Assembly (NCBI RefSeq): GCF_000238295.3
Contig: NZ_AHCD03000026.1
Location: 124,001 to 188,000, forward strand
DNA from: Pseudoalteromonas rubra
Lineage (GTDB): Bacteria; Pseudomonadota; Gammaproteobacteria; Enterobacterales; Alteromonadaceae
Length of the DNA: 64,000 nucleotides
Reading direction: 5' to 3'
Part shown: piece after piece, positions 1 through 8,189 of the stretch
Layout of the letters: each line of letters starts with the position of its first letter
How positions within the stretch are numbered: the first letter of the stretch is position 1
Made by a program: the position numbers and the translations under genes
Notes under the pieces: model-generated
Seen by the model: only the letters and a program-made list of their open reading frames with translations
Told to the model about the DNA's origin: nothing
Databases searched by the model: none

Positions 1-435
1 ACCCTTATTGAATTAATGATTGTAATCGCAATCATTGGTATTCTTGCTGCCGTTGCCCTGCCGGCATACCAAGACTACATCAACCGTGCCAAAGCCTCTG
101 AGCTGATGGCTGCTTCAACCATGCCAAAAGCGTGTGTGACAGAAATTTCACAGGTTGGTGGCGCGCCCGCAAACTGTGCTTCTGCCACCACTGGCGAGGA
201 AACTGAAATGGTCGCCTCAGTTGTAGTTGGTGCTACAGGTGCCATCACAATCACAGGCCAATCAGACATGGACGGCGTTGTCGTAGTTGTAACTCCGTTT
301 AACGGCGACACTGCGGCGTCTGCGGCGAACTTCACGGCTGGTTTCACTATCTCTGAGTGGAGATGTACAGCGACGGTAGACGATGCGTCCAAGACAGCCT
401 GGTTGCCAGCAACCTGCACAGTATCTACTACTTAA
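1..435 (+). CDS. pilA: Type IV major pilin PilA, 5' end outside the window
   Basis: Structural subunit of the type IV pilus, assembled from the inner membrane into the pilus fibre. The reading frame is open from base 1, and its first residues TLIELMIVIAIIGILAA are the conserved hydrophobic alpha-1 helix of a mature pilin. The first codon is Thr2 of the mature protein, with Glu5 at codon 4; the leader peptide and Phe1 lie outside the window. The remainder is a small globular domain with a Cys pair near the end (about residues 122 and 137 of the visible part) that would form the C-terminal disulfide-bonded loop. A hairpin terminator follows, then pilC and pilD. The sequence of the variable domain does not allow closer typing. 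Confidence 0.93.
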   Translation, partial: TLIELMIVIAIIGILAAVALPAYQDYINRAKASELMAASTMPKACVTEISQVGGAPANCASATTGEETEMVASVVVGATGAITITGQSDMDGVVVVVTPFNGDTAASAANFTAGFTISEWRCTATVDDASKTAWLPATCTVSTT

Positions 436-453
436 TCTGATAACAATGAATAA

Positions 454-482
454 GAGGGAGCTCAGCTCCCTCTTTGCTTTTA
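454..482 (+). terminator. Hairpin terminator or attenuator between pilA and pilC
   Basis: A perfect 8-bp stem (454-461 with 465-472) with a 3-base loop is followed by a T-rich tract. It lies 18 bases after the pilA stop and just before the pilC start. Partial termination here would give far more pilin mRNA than assembly-protein mRNA, as is usual for pilin operons. This function is inferred. Confidence 0.75.
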
Positions 483-488
483 GACTCT

Positions 489-1721
489 ATGAATCAACCC
501 GACAAAAACTCTGCCAAAGTCGATACCTTTATCTGGGTAGGCGTCAGCGCCCGTGGTAAACGTTTGCAAGGCGAACTCACTGGCACCAGTGTGGCCCTGG
601 TCAAAGCACAATTGCGCAAGCAGGGGATCACCCCCTCTAAAGTAAAGCGCAAACCGAAACCTTTGTTCGGGTTCAGTAGCACACAAAAAATCACCCCCAA
701 AGACATAGCCGTTGTGACCCGGCAAATTGCCACTATGCTGACCGCAGGTGTTGCCCTGGTACAGGCTTTGGATATGATAGCCTCGGGTGCCAAAAACAAA
801 AGCCTCAGTAAGCTCATCACGCACATTGCCGATGAAGTAAAAGCAGGCCAGCCGCTGGCCAAATCTCTGCGTAGTCACCCCAGATATTTTGACGAATTAT
901 ATTGCGACCTGGTTGAGTCGGGTGAGCAGTCAGGTGCGCTGGATCGCATCTTTGACCGGGTAGCCCTGTATAAAGAAAAAGCAGAGGCACTAAAGTCGAA
1001 AATTAAAAAAGCGATGTTTTACCCGATAGCTGTACTATCAGTCGCCCTGATCGTGACTTCCATCTTATTGATTTTTGTGGTCCCACAATTTGAAGAGATT
1101 TTCACCGGATTTGGCGCTGAATTACCAGGTTTTACACTGATGGTGCTGGGTATTTCTGAGTTTATGCAGGAGTACTGGTGGCTATTCCTTATTGGCATGG
1201 GCGGTGCGGGCTATGCCTACAAAGAGGCCCTGCAACGCAGTCCCGCTGTTCGCCATTTTAACGACCGTATGGTACTGCGGATCCCGGCAATTGGCGAAAT
1301 CCTGAAAAAAGCAGCCGTTGCCCGTTATGCCAGAACCCTGTCTACCACCTTTGCGGCAGGCGTACCCTTAGTCAATGCGCTGGATTCCGCCGCAGGTGCT
1401 TCCGGCAATATCATCTACAAAAATGCGATTTTGGATATTAAGGGCGAGGTCAGTTCAGGTAACCAAATGAACTGGGCAATGCGCAATGCCAGAATTTTTC
1501 CCGATATGGTAGTGCAAATGGTTTCCATTGGTGAAGAGTCCGGTGCATTAGACAGTATGCTGGCCAAAGTCGCCAGTATTTATGAGCAGGAAGTGGATGA
1601 CGCAGTCGATGGACTGTCCTCATTACTTGAACCTATGATCATGGTGATCCTGGGCGTGCTGGTTGGCGGCTTGATTATCGCCATGTATTTACCTATATTC
1701 CAGCTCGGCACCGTCATTTAA
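489..1721 (+). CDS. pilC: Type IV pilus inner-membrane platform protein PilC
   Basis: Polytopic inner-membrane protein that couples the PilB and PilT ATPases to pilus assembly. The 410-residue product has the duplicated T2SF (GspF) domain, about residues 65-190 and 270-400, each opening with a GV-LV-ALD type motif, and three long hydrophobic segments (about 165-190, 215-240 and at the C-terminus ending in MYLPIFQLG). The length is normal for PilC. The ATG at 489 is chosen; a TTG at 474 in the same frame falls inside the terminator tract and is unlikely. It directly follows pilA, without the pilB gene that normally stands between them. Confidence 0.93.
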   Translation: MNQPDKNSAKVDTFIWVGVSARGKRLQGELTGTSVALVKAQLRKQGITPSKVKRKPKPLFGFSSTQKITPKDIAVVTRQIATMLTAGVALVQALDMIASGAKNKSLSKLITHIADEVKAGQPLAKSLRSHPRYFDELYCDLVESGEQSGALDRIFDRVALYKEKAEALKSKIKKAMFYPIAVLSVALIVTSILLIFVVPQFEEIFTGFGAELPGFTLMVLGISEFMQEYWWLFLIGMGGAGYAYKEALQRSPAVRHFNDRMVLRIPAIGEILKKAAVARYARTLSTTFAAGVPLVNALDSAAGASGNIIYKNAILDIKGEVSSGNQMNWAMRNARIFPDMVVQMVSIGEESGALDSMLAKVASIYEQEVDDAVDGLSSLLEPMIMVILGVLVGGLIIAMYLPIFQLGTVI

Positions 1722-1743
1722 CACAATAACAAAGACATTATTT

Positions 1744-2619
1744 ATGCAAGAAGTTTGGCACCTTATGGAGCAGCAAACCTGGTTTTGGTTGCTGACTGTC
1801 GCACTGACCAGTTTGTGTATCGGCAGCTTTTTAAACGTTGTCATTTATCGCTTACCCGTTATGATGCAACGCAACTGGCAAGCCGAATGCCGGATCATTC
1901 TGGAGCAGGCACCACAGCAAGCTGAGCCTGCCACTTTCAATCTGGTGACTCCCGGCTCTACCTGCCCTAAATGTAATACTAAGATAAAAATTCATCATAA
2001 TATTCCCGTACTCAGCTGGTTATTACTCGGTGGAAAATGTGCTTACTGTGACGCACCAATTCCAAAGCGTTATCCGTTGGTTGAGCTACTCACTGGGGCG
2101 GCATCACTCTGGCTGGCCTGGCATTTTTCAGCCACACCTCAGGCACTGGTGTACATTCTGGTCACCTGGGTATTAGTCGCACTGATCTTCATTGATATCG
2201 ATCATATGCTGCTCCCCGATCAGTTAACCCTCCCCTTACTGTGGTTTGCTCTTCTGGCAGCCGTGGCAGGCGTAACCATTCCTCCATCCGCAGCCATTGT
2301 AGGTGCGGCCGTTGGCTATCTGAGTCTGTGGAGCATTTACTGGGTGTTCAAACTGCTAACCGGCAAAGAAGGCATGGGGTTTGGTGATTTTAAACTCTTA
2401 GCCGTATTTGGGGCTCTGATGGGCTGGCAGTCACTGTTGCTCATCGTGTTGCTATCAAGTGTTGTTGGCGCGGTGATTGGCGCAACACAACTCGCTGTGC
2501 AAGGCAAAGATAAAGCCAGCCCTATCCCCTTTGGTCCGTACCTCGCAATTGCGGGCTGGCTAACGCTATTATATGGTGAGCAACTCAGCCGCTGGTATTT
2601 GTCGTTATTAGGAGTATAG
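1744..2619 (+). CDS. pilD: Prepilin leader peptidase / N-methyltransferase PilD
   Basis: Membrane aspartyl protease that removes the prepilin leader and N-methylates the new N-terminus; it also serves type II secretion pseudopilins. Visible are the N-terminal GSFLNVVIYRLP motif, a four-cysteine zinc motif (C74-x2-C77 and C99-x2-C102), and the two catalytic-aspartate motifs IDIDHMLLPD (residues 150-159) and GMGFGDFK (210-217, D215). There are about eight hydrophobic helices. Length 291 residues, typical. It starts 22 bases after pilC and ends 4 bases before coaE, so the three are probably cotranscribed. A Met at residue 8 is an alternative start. Confidence 0.95.
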   Translation: MQEVWHLMEQQTWFWLLTVALTSLCIGSFLNVVIYRLPVMMQRNWQAECRIILEQAPQQAEPATFNLVTPGSTCPKCNTKIKIHHNIPVLSWLLLGGKCAYCDAPIPKRYPLVELLTGAASLWLAWHFSATPQALVYILVTWVLVALIFIDIDHMLLPDQLTLPLLWFALLAAVAGVTIPPSAAIVGAAVGYLSLWSIYWVFKLLTGKEGMGFGDFKLLAVFGALMGWQSLLLIVLLSSVVGAVIGATQLAVQGKDKASPIPFGPYLAIAGWLTLLYGEQLSRWYLSLLGV

Positions 2620-2623
2620 GGTT

Positions 2624-3235
2624 ATGGCCAATTGGATCTTAGGCTTAACAGGCGGTATCGGTGCGGGTAAAACAACGGTATCCGACTACCTGAACAAATT
2701 AGCAATATGTGTTGTGGATGCCGATGTAGTGGCACGAGAGGTGGTCGAGCCTGGCAGCGAGGGATTAAATGCCATTGTGGCGCATTTTGGGGCGCAGATC
2801 CTGACAGATGAGGGCACTTTGGACCGCGCTATGCTGCGCAGCATCATTTTCGCGGATGAAAGCGAAAAAAACTGGCTGAACGCCTTGCTGCACCCGCTGA
2901 TCCGCACGCAATTACTTGCCCAACTAGCCCATGCTGACAGCGATTATGTGATTTTATCTGCACCTTTGCTGTTTGAAAATGGACTGGAGCAATACTGTGA
3001 TAAAACCCTACTTGTTGATGTGCCTGTTGAAGTGCAACTCACACGAACCTGTAAGCGAGACAACGCCCACCAGCAGCAGGTTGAGCGCATTATTGAAGCG
3101 CAAATGAGCAGAGCCGATAAATGCAAAAAAGCCGACTTTATTCTCGATAACAATCAACCCCTTGAGGCGATGCAAACTGAACTTGCCGCCTTACATCAAG
3201 TGTTTTTGCAGCTGGCTGAAAAAAAATGTGCCTGA
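2624..3235 (+). CDS. coaE: Dephospho-CoA kinase CoaE
   Basis: Cytoplasmic enzyme that phosphorylates the 3'-hydroxyl of dephospho-CoA, the last step of coenzyme A synthesis. It has the P-loop GGIGAGKT at residues 10-17 and the CoaE-type APLLFE segment, and the 203-residue length is standard. A ribosome-binding site (GGAG) overlaps the end of pilD. coaE next to pilD is the normal arrangement in gammaproteobacteria, where zapD and yacG usually follow; here pilB occupies that position and no zapD is present. Confidence 0.96.
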   Translation: MANWILGLTGGIGAGKTTVSDYLNKLAICVVDADVVAREVVEPGSEGLNAIVAHFGAQILTDEGTLDRAMLRSIIFADESEKNWLNALLHPLIRTQLLAQLAHADSDYVILSAPLLFENGLEQYCDKTLLVDVPVEVQLTRTCKRDNAHQQQVERIIEAQMSRADKCKKADFILDNNQPLEAMQTELAALHQVFLQLAEKKCA

Positions 3236-3343
3236 TCTACACGATGCAGGCCCACACAAAGCAGAGTTTGCGACCAATTCGCTACCCGTATCCAAGCATT
3301 TTTTGCTACATTTAGTGTAACTCGTTGAAGTCTTAAGAGCATT

Positions 3344-5020
3344 ATGGAACATCACTCTCCGTTACTGAGAAAGTTTATTACCCTTGGCAAACTCACTGCC
3401 GAGCAGGTCAAAGCCAAACAAGCCGACGCCCATTCAACGGCTGAGCTCATCTGTCTGTGTAGTGGCATGAGTAGTCAGGAGATGGCAGAGCAATGCCTGG
3501 ACTTGTTCAGAGTACCTTATTTTGATTTAAACGGCTTTGACATTACCCAGGTACCAAAAGAGCTGGTCAAAGAAAAATTAATCCGTCAGCATCACTTACT
3601 GCCTCTGGTCAAAAAAGATCGTAAACTGTTTATTGCGACTTCTGACCCCACAGACTACGGCGCATTCGAGAACTTTGAGTTCAGCACAGGCCTGCAATGC
3701 GAGGTAGTGGTCGTAGACTACAAGCTGCTCGATCAAAAGATTGACCAACTCTTTGACGACAATAGCTCTCTCAGCCTCAGTGAAGACGAGTTTAAAGAGT
3801 TTGCCAGCCTGGATGTCGAAGACGAGCCCAAACAACAAAACACCGATGAAGAAAAAGACGATGCGCCTATTATTGTTTATATCAATAAGATCCTCATGGA
3901 TGCGATAAAAAAAGGTGCCTCGGATCTCCATTTTGAACCCTATGAAAAGAAATATCGGGTGCGCTTTCGGATCGATGGCTTATTACATGAAATGGCGAGC
4001 CCTCCGCATGCGCTCTCCAGCCGCTTGTCGGCGCGTATCAAGGTCATGTCTCATTTGGATATCGCCGAAAAGCGAAAACCACAAGATGGCCGCATCAAGC
4101 TGAAAATTTCAGAGCGCAAAAGCATCGATTTCCGTGTCAGTACCCTGCCAACCATGTGGGGCGAAAAAATCGTAATGCGGATCCTCGACTCATCCGCCGC
4201 CAAACTGGGCATTGAGGCTCTGGGCTATGAAGCAGATCAGAAAAGCATGTATCTAAATGCACTCGATCAACCTCAGGGCATGATCCTAGTCACCGGACCA
4301 ACAGGTTCAGGTAAAACAGTCTCGCTTTACACCGGTCTGAATATACTCAATAAACCAGAACGCAACATCAGTACTGCGGAAGATCCGGTCGAAATTAACC
4401 TGGAAGGCATCAATCAGGTCCAAATTAATACCAAAGCGGACATGACCTTTGCGAATGCACTACGGGCATTCCTGCGCCAGGACCCCGATGTTGTCATGGT
4501 CGGTGAGATCCGGGATCTGGAAACCGCGGAGATAGCCATCAAGGCGGCACAAACTGGTCACCTTGTGATGAGCACCCTGCACACCAATTCAGCCGCAGAG
4601 ACCTTGACCCGCTTACTCAATATGGGCGTGCCGGCCTATAATGTGGCCAGCTCTGTCAGCCTGATCATTGCCCAGCGTCTTGCGCGTCGACTGTGTCCCA
4701 AATGCAAAGAGCCTGAACAATTGCCTGAAGAGGAATTGCAGCGTCAGGGTTTTAGCGCTGAGCAAATTGCAAACATGACACTCTATGCGCCCAAAGGATG
4801 CGATCACTGCACGGATGGCTATAAAGGCCGGGTAGGTATTTACGAAGTAATGAAGATCACCCCTGAAATCTCGCATGCTATCATGGAAGGCGGTAACTCA
4901 CTGGAGATTGCTGAGCTTGCCACGAGTAAGGGCTTTGCAAACCTGCGCCAATCCGGGTTAAAAAAAGCGGCAGATGGGATCACCTCACTCGCGGAGGTTA
5001 ACCGGGTAACAAACTACTAA
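3344..5020 (+). CDS. pilB: Type IV pilus extension ATPase PilB
   Basis: Hexameric cytoplasmic ATPase that powers pilin polymerisation. The 558 residues comprise an N-terminal GspE/MshE-type N domain (about 1-155), a CTE linker region, and the ATPase core with Walker A GPTGSGKT (318-325), Walker B region DPDVVMVGEIRD (380-391) and the four-cysteine zinc motif C451-x2-C454 and C486-x2-C489 typical of PilB/GspE. It is intact and full-length. It starts 108 bases after coaE, with AAGAG upstream of the ATG. The position between coaE and yacG, not between pilA and pilC, is unusual. A GspE identity is less likely because no other gsp genes are nearby. Confidence 0.92.
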   Translation: MEHHSPLLRKFITLGKLTAEQVKAKQADAHSTAELICLCSGMSSQEMAEQCLDLFRVPYFDLNGFDITQVPKELVKEKLIRQHHLLPLVKKDRKLFIATSDPTDYGAFENFEFSTGLQCEVVVVDYKLLDQKIDQLFDDNSSLSLSEDEFKEFASLDVEDEPKQQNTDEEKDDAPIIVYINKILMDAIKKGASDLHFEPYEKKYRVRFRIDGLLHEMASPPHALSSRLSARIKVMSHLDIAEKRKPQDGRIKLKISERKSIDFRVSTLPTMWGEKIVMRILDSSAAKLGIEALGYEADQKSMYLNALDQPQGMILVTGPTGSGKTVSLYTGLNILNKPERNISTAEDPVEINLEGINQVQINTKADMTFANALRAFLRQDPDVVMVGEIRDLETAEIAIKAAQTGHLVMSTLHTNSAAETLTRLLNMGVPAYNVASSVSLIIAQRLARRLCPKCKEPEQLPEEELQRQGFSAEQIANMTLYAPKGCDHCTDGYKGRVGIYEVMKITPEISHAIMEGGNSLEIAELATSKGFANLRQSGLKKAADGITSLAEVNRVTNY

Positions 5021-5091
5021 TTCTCCGGGTGCCAGTGACTGCCAGCGCGCAGCACAGTACAATAGAGAAAATTAGTTATGCAGAGGTATGT

Positions 5092-5334
5092 ATGCCTGTA
5101 TCTGTAAAATGCCCTACCTGCCAGGCTGCAGTGGTCTGGTCGGCACAAAGCCCACACCGTCCGTTTTGCTCAAAACGCTGTCAGCTGATTGATTTAGGTG
5201 AGTGGTCTGAAGAGAATAACAAAATCTCGACTCCACTTAACAGTGCGGATCTGTCGCCTGAAGCGGCCCGGGATATGGTGGAAGATTTAGAAGCCATGCT
5301 GGCCAAAAACGACGACAGTTTCTTTAAAGAGTAG
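5092..5334 (+). CDS. yacG: Zinc-binding DNA gyrase inhibitor YacG
   Basis: Small zinc-ribbon protein; the E. coli homologue binds GyrB and inhibits gyrase. The four zinc ligands are visible as CPTC (C7, C10) and CSKRC (C26, C30), followed by the conserved IDLGEW motif. The ATG at 5092 gives 80 residues, near the family length, and has AGAGG a few bases upstream; an in-frame start at 5029 would add 21 residues without homology. It follows pilB by 71 bases. A GC-rich hairpin lies just downstream. Confidence 0.92.
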   Translation: MPVSVKCPTCQAAVVWSAQSPHRPFCSKRCQLIDLGEWSEENNKISTPLNSADLSPEAARDMVEDLEAMLAKNDDSFFKE

Positions 5335-5345
5335 ATAATCATTTC

Positions 5346-5366
5346 AGCCCGGACATGATCCGGGCT
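5346..5366. terminator. GC-rich hairpin between convergent yacG and cpxP
   Basis: A perfect 8-bp inverted repeat (5346-5353 with 5359-5366) with a 5-base loop sits between the ends of two convergent genes. Neither side has a clean T-run, so it may be a weak or bidirectional terminator. Confidence 0.5.
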
Positions 5367-5404
5367 ATATAATACCAATTTCACTTAATACCTGGCCATA
5401 GTCG

Positions 5405-5914
5405 TTACGAAGACTGATTTTGCTGGTGCTTTTTAGCCATTCGCTTATGACGCAGCTGCTTAAGTTTGGCGCGCTGCTCTTCAGTCAGGATATGGTACAC
5501 CTTGTGTTGTGTTTCTAACCGTATCAGCATCATTTCACGCTTTTGAGGCTGAAATTGCTCCAGTAGTACTTCCGCCTGTGCTTTATCGAACTGCTCCGCC
5601 TCAATCAGTGATTTAAATGCTTCATGATGTTCACCTTTGACTTTATCACCGCGAAGGCTCTTAACCTGCTCTCGCTGCGCGTCAAACAAGCTTTTCAATT
5701 CATCTTGCTGACTTTGAGTCAGCGCCAGGTGCTTCACGGCACGCTTCGATAGCAACATATGCCCCATGCTTTTCATTGGTTTCATACTTGTTGCCCGAGG
5801 CTGTGTCTCATTCACGTCGTTATCTGCCAGTGCAGCACTGCTGCCTGCCATCACTGAAGCCAGTAACACGGCTTTCACTGTATTGCGAACTTTGCTCATA
5901 GTGTGTGTATTCAT
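5405..5914 (-). CDS. cpxP: CpxP/Spy-family periplasmic LTxxQ chaperone-regulator
   Basis: Periplasmic protein that restrains the CpxA sensor and binds misfolded proteins. The 169-residue product has a signal peptide (hydrophobic LLASVMAGSSAALA, cleavage near residue 30) and the two LTxxQ repeats that define the family: LTQSQQ in the first half and LTEEQR near the C-terminus, in an all-helical, very basic protein. The ATG at 5914 is supported by AGGAGA 8 bases upstream. It is divergent from cpxR across a region with CpxR boxes, exactly as in enteric bacteria, which strengthens the CpxP call over a generic Spy-like protein. Confidence 0.85.
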   Translation of the reverse strand: MNTHTMSKVRNTVKAVLLASVMAGSSAALADNDVNETQPRATSMKPMKSMGHMLLSKRAVKHLALTQSQQDELKSLFDAQREQVKSLRGDKVKGEHHEAFKSLIEAEQFDKAQAEVLLEQFQPQKREMMLIRLETQHKVYHILTEEQRAKLKQLRHKRMAKKHQQNQSS

Positions 5915-5969
5915 AATTGCATCTCCTGTTAAGCTGAGTTCAACTTTAGCAACGCCAGAGCAAAGCAAC

Positions 5970-5995
5970 GTCAAGGCTGTGTAAAGTTTTGTCAA
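5970..5995. promoter_or_regulatory. Tandem CpxR-type half-sites upstream of cpxP
   Basis: Three half-sites in a row, GTCAA (5970-5974), GTAAA (5981-5985) and GTCAA (5991-5995), are spaced by 6 and 5 bases, close to the known CpxR box GTAAA-N5-GTAAA. Placed 56-81 bases upstream of the cpxP start codon, they fit CpxR activation of cpxP. On the minus strand the outer half-site also reads TTGACA, a consensus -35. Confidence 0.6.
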
Positions 5996-6044
5996 GAGCT
6001 GTTGCAGCACTACACATTCACTGTTTTAAGCTAACTTCCTGAGC

Positions 6045-6059
6045 GTAAAGAAGTGTAAA
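6045..6059 (+). promoter_or_regulatory. Perfect CpxR box upstream of cpxR
   Basis: GTAAA-N5-GTAAA matches the CpxR consensus exactly. It lies 63 bases before the cpxR start and overlaps the -35 position of the promoter below, as expected for direct autoactivation. Confidence 0.75.
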
Positions 6060-6082
6060 GTCAGCCACCTTCCCTCTATAGT
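6054..6082 (+). promoter_or_regulatory. Candidate cpxRA promoter
   Basis: A -10-like TATAGT (6077-6082) is 17 bases downstream of TGTAAA (6054-6059), a poor -35 that is itself the downstream half of the CpxR box. A weak -35 replaced by an activator site fits positive autoregulation. Inferred from sequence only. Confidence 0.5.
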
Positions 6083-6121
6083 AAGGTAAGATAAACGCAG
6101 GAACAGTGAAAGAGTAACAGT

Positions 6122-6808
6122 ATGAGTGCTAATGTACTGATAATCGACGACGATCGAGGTCTGTGTGAGCTTCTTGAAGACTATCTGCACAGTGAAGGGT
6201 GTGATGTTATTACCGCCCATACAGGGCCTGGCGGGCTGGACATGGCCTTAACCAGAGAGTTTGATGTCATTCTGCTAGATGTGATGTTACCCGAACTCGA
6301 CGGCTTTGAAGTACTCAAAGCACTGCGTGCCAAAAAAATGACCCCGGTGATCATGCTAACGGCCAAAGGCGATGATTTTGACCGTATTTTTGGGCTTGAG
6401 CTGGGTGCCGACGATTACATCCCTAAGCCCTTTAATCACAGGGAGTTACTGGCACGCATCAAAGCCATTACCCGCCGTGTCGCTCATCTGCTTCACAATG
6501 CAACTGAACCCTGTTTCGAATACCATGACCTGACGCTGGATCTGTCCTCGCGTACCGCCAGCATCAAAGGCACACAACTCCCCCTGACGGGCACAGAATA
6601 CGAAATGTTACATCAGCTGGTCAAATCGGCAGGCCAGACCGTCACCAAACAAACACTGTCACAAACGGTGCTTGGACGCCCTTTGGCTCCCTATGACAGA
6701 TCGGTGGATATGCATGTCAGCAATGTCAGAAAGAAAATCGCGCTATACAGCTCGCATACTTATATCAAGACATTACGTGGCTCTGGCTATATATTCCTAA
6801 AGGCATAA
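6122..6808 (+). CDS. cpxR: Envelope-stress response regulator CpxR (OmpR family)
   Basis: DNA-binding regulator activated by phosphoryl transfer from CpxA. The receiver domain (about 1-120) has the acidic pocket D9-D10-D11, the phospho-acceptor D53 in LLDVMLP, and K in DYIPKPF; the C-terminal winged-helix domain (about 130-228) ends with the typical RGSGYIF segment. Length 228, close to E. coli CpxR. One base separates its stop from the cpxA start. The CpxR box upstream and the divergent cpxP support the assignment. Confidence 0.94.
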   Translation: MSANVLIIDDDRGLCELLEDYLHSEGCDVITAHTGPGGLDMALTREFDVILLDVMLPELDGFEVLKALRAKKMTPVIMLTAKGDDFDRIFGLELGADDYIPKPFNHRELLARIKAITRRVAHLLHNATEPCFEYHDLTLDLSSRTASIKGTQLPLTGTEYEMLHQLVKSAGQTVTKQTLSQTVLGRPLAPYDRSVDMHVSNVRKKIALYSSHTYIKTLRGSGYIFLKA

Positions 6809-6809
6809 G

Positions 6810-8189
6810 ATGAGGAAGTACTTACTAATACAAGTTTTCTTATGGTTTTGGGGCACCATTGCCGCCACTTTATTGCTACTGATGAGTGTCAGCCTGTTAC
6901 AACCCGATATACTGGAAACACGCCAGATCAGCCCCGCAATGTTGAAAAATCTGCAGCACCTACAACGTAATATTGAGCGCCGTGCTGAAAGCCGCCCCGG
7001 CCAACCCCTGTACACCTTATTACCCGCTCGACACCGCAGCCACCGGCCAAAAGTCTACCTACGGCACAGCGACGACCAACGCAGTGTTATGAGCCACTCG
7101 GAGCTCAAGGAGTGGGATCTGGCGCTACTGAACTTTACAGCCAACGCTCCACCACAAGTTGTCGACACCGAGCAATACCGAGCTTTTGGTCCCGTAGATA
7201 TTCAGCTACAAGGTGAAAAGTATCAGCTTTTTCAACTGATGGACCATCGCGACCCACGCATTTTGACAAAGATCCGCTTAATGCCAACCTGGGCAAAGCT
7301 GCTGACTTTGATCCTGGCCAGCTTTGGCTTTAGCCTGTGGTTTACACGTGGCCTGTTAAAGCCGGTGCGACAGCTGCAGCAGGCAGCAGCAGCACTCGCA
7401 CAAGGCAAACTGGATACACGAGCCAACATCAATGCCTCGCGCCAGGACGAACTGGGGCAGCTGGGTAAAGATTTTGACCTCATGGCCAGTCGTCTGCAAG
7501 CGCATGTCACACAACAAAAGCGCCTGCTCGCCGACATCTCACATGAGTTAAGGTCGCCCTTAACACGTCTGCAAATGGCAAACGGCATTGCCAGTGACAA
7601 AGCGCCAGAGACGCTGTCACCCTATCTGCAAAGGGTCGAGAAAGAAGCCCATCTACTTGAGCAAATGCTGAGTGATATACTCCAGCTATCCCGGCTGGAA
7701 TCTCAGCAGTTAACCCTAAACCCATACCCAGTTTCACTCACAGAATTACTCGGGCCAATTCTTGATGATGGTCAATTTGAAAGCCAGCAACTAGGTAAAC
7801 AGCTGGATTGGAAAGCCCTACCCGAGCTGACTTTAACTGTTGATGCTATGTTGCTTGGCCGCGCGTTTGAAAACATATTGCGCAATGCCATTAAATACGC
7901 GAATAAACAGGTTAGCCTGACAGCACAACGCCAGGGCGACACGCTGATCGTCACCATCTGTGATGATGGCCCCGGCGTAGGTGAGGCCATGCTAGAGAAG
8001 CTCTGCATACCCTTCTTCAGGGCGTCACAGGCCAGGACACCAGAAGACACGGCAGAGCCCGGTGGGTTTGGACTGGGGCTGGCAATTGCGCAACATGCCA
8101 TAAAAGTGCATCATGGCCGTATTCAGTTTAACAATCACAATGGCCTGCGGGTCACCGTAGAGCTGCCAATAGACCAGCATGTTTTATAG
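6810..8189 (+). CDS. cpxA: Sensor histidine kinase CpxA
   Basis: Inner-membrane sensor of envelope protein stress. The 459-residue protein has TM1 (about 6-28), a periplasmic sensor region, TM2 (about 161-180), a HAMP domain, the HisKA motif SHELRSPLTRL with the phospho-accepting H245, and an HATPase domain with N box (ENILRNAIKYA), DDGPG and GFGLGLAI. The order and length match CpxA. Its last 11 bases overlap the start of the downstream lysophospholipase gene, so the two are translationally coupled. Confidence 0.93.
   Translation: MRKYLLIQVFLWFWGTIAATLLLLMSVSLLQPDILETRQISPAMLKNLQHLQRNIERRAESRPGQPLYTLLPARHRSHRPKVYLRHSDDQRSVMSHSELKEWDLALLNFTANAPPQVVDTEQYRAFGPVDIQLQGEKYQLFQLMDHRDPRILTKIRLMPTWAKLLTLILASFGFSLWFTRGLLKPVRQLQQAAAALAQGKLDTRANINASRQDELGQLGKDFDLMASRLQAHVTQQKRLLADISHELRSPLTRLQMANGIASDKAPETLSPYLQRVEKEAHLLEQMLSDILQLSRLESQQLTLNPYPVSLTELLGPILDDGQFESQQLGKQLDWKALPELTLTVDAMLLGRAFENILRNAIKYANKQVSLTAQRQGDTLIVTICDDGPGVGEAMLEKLCIPFFRASQARTPEDTAEPGGFGLGLAIAQHAIKVHHGRIQFNNHNGLRVTVELPIDQHVL

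Noticed and set aside
5765..5984. Plus-strand frame with a hydrophobic N-terminus opposite cpxP
   Set aside because: It is the complement of the cpxP signal-peptide region; its hydrophobicity follows from that and there is no start signal.
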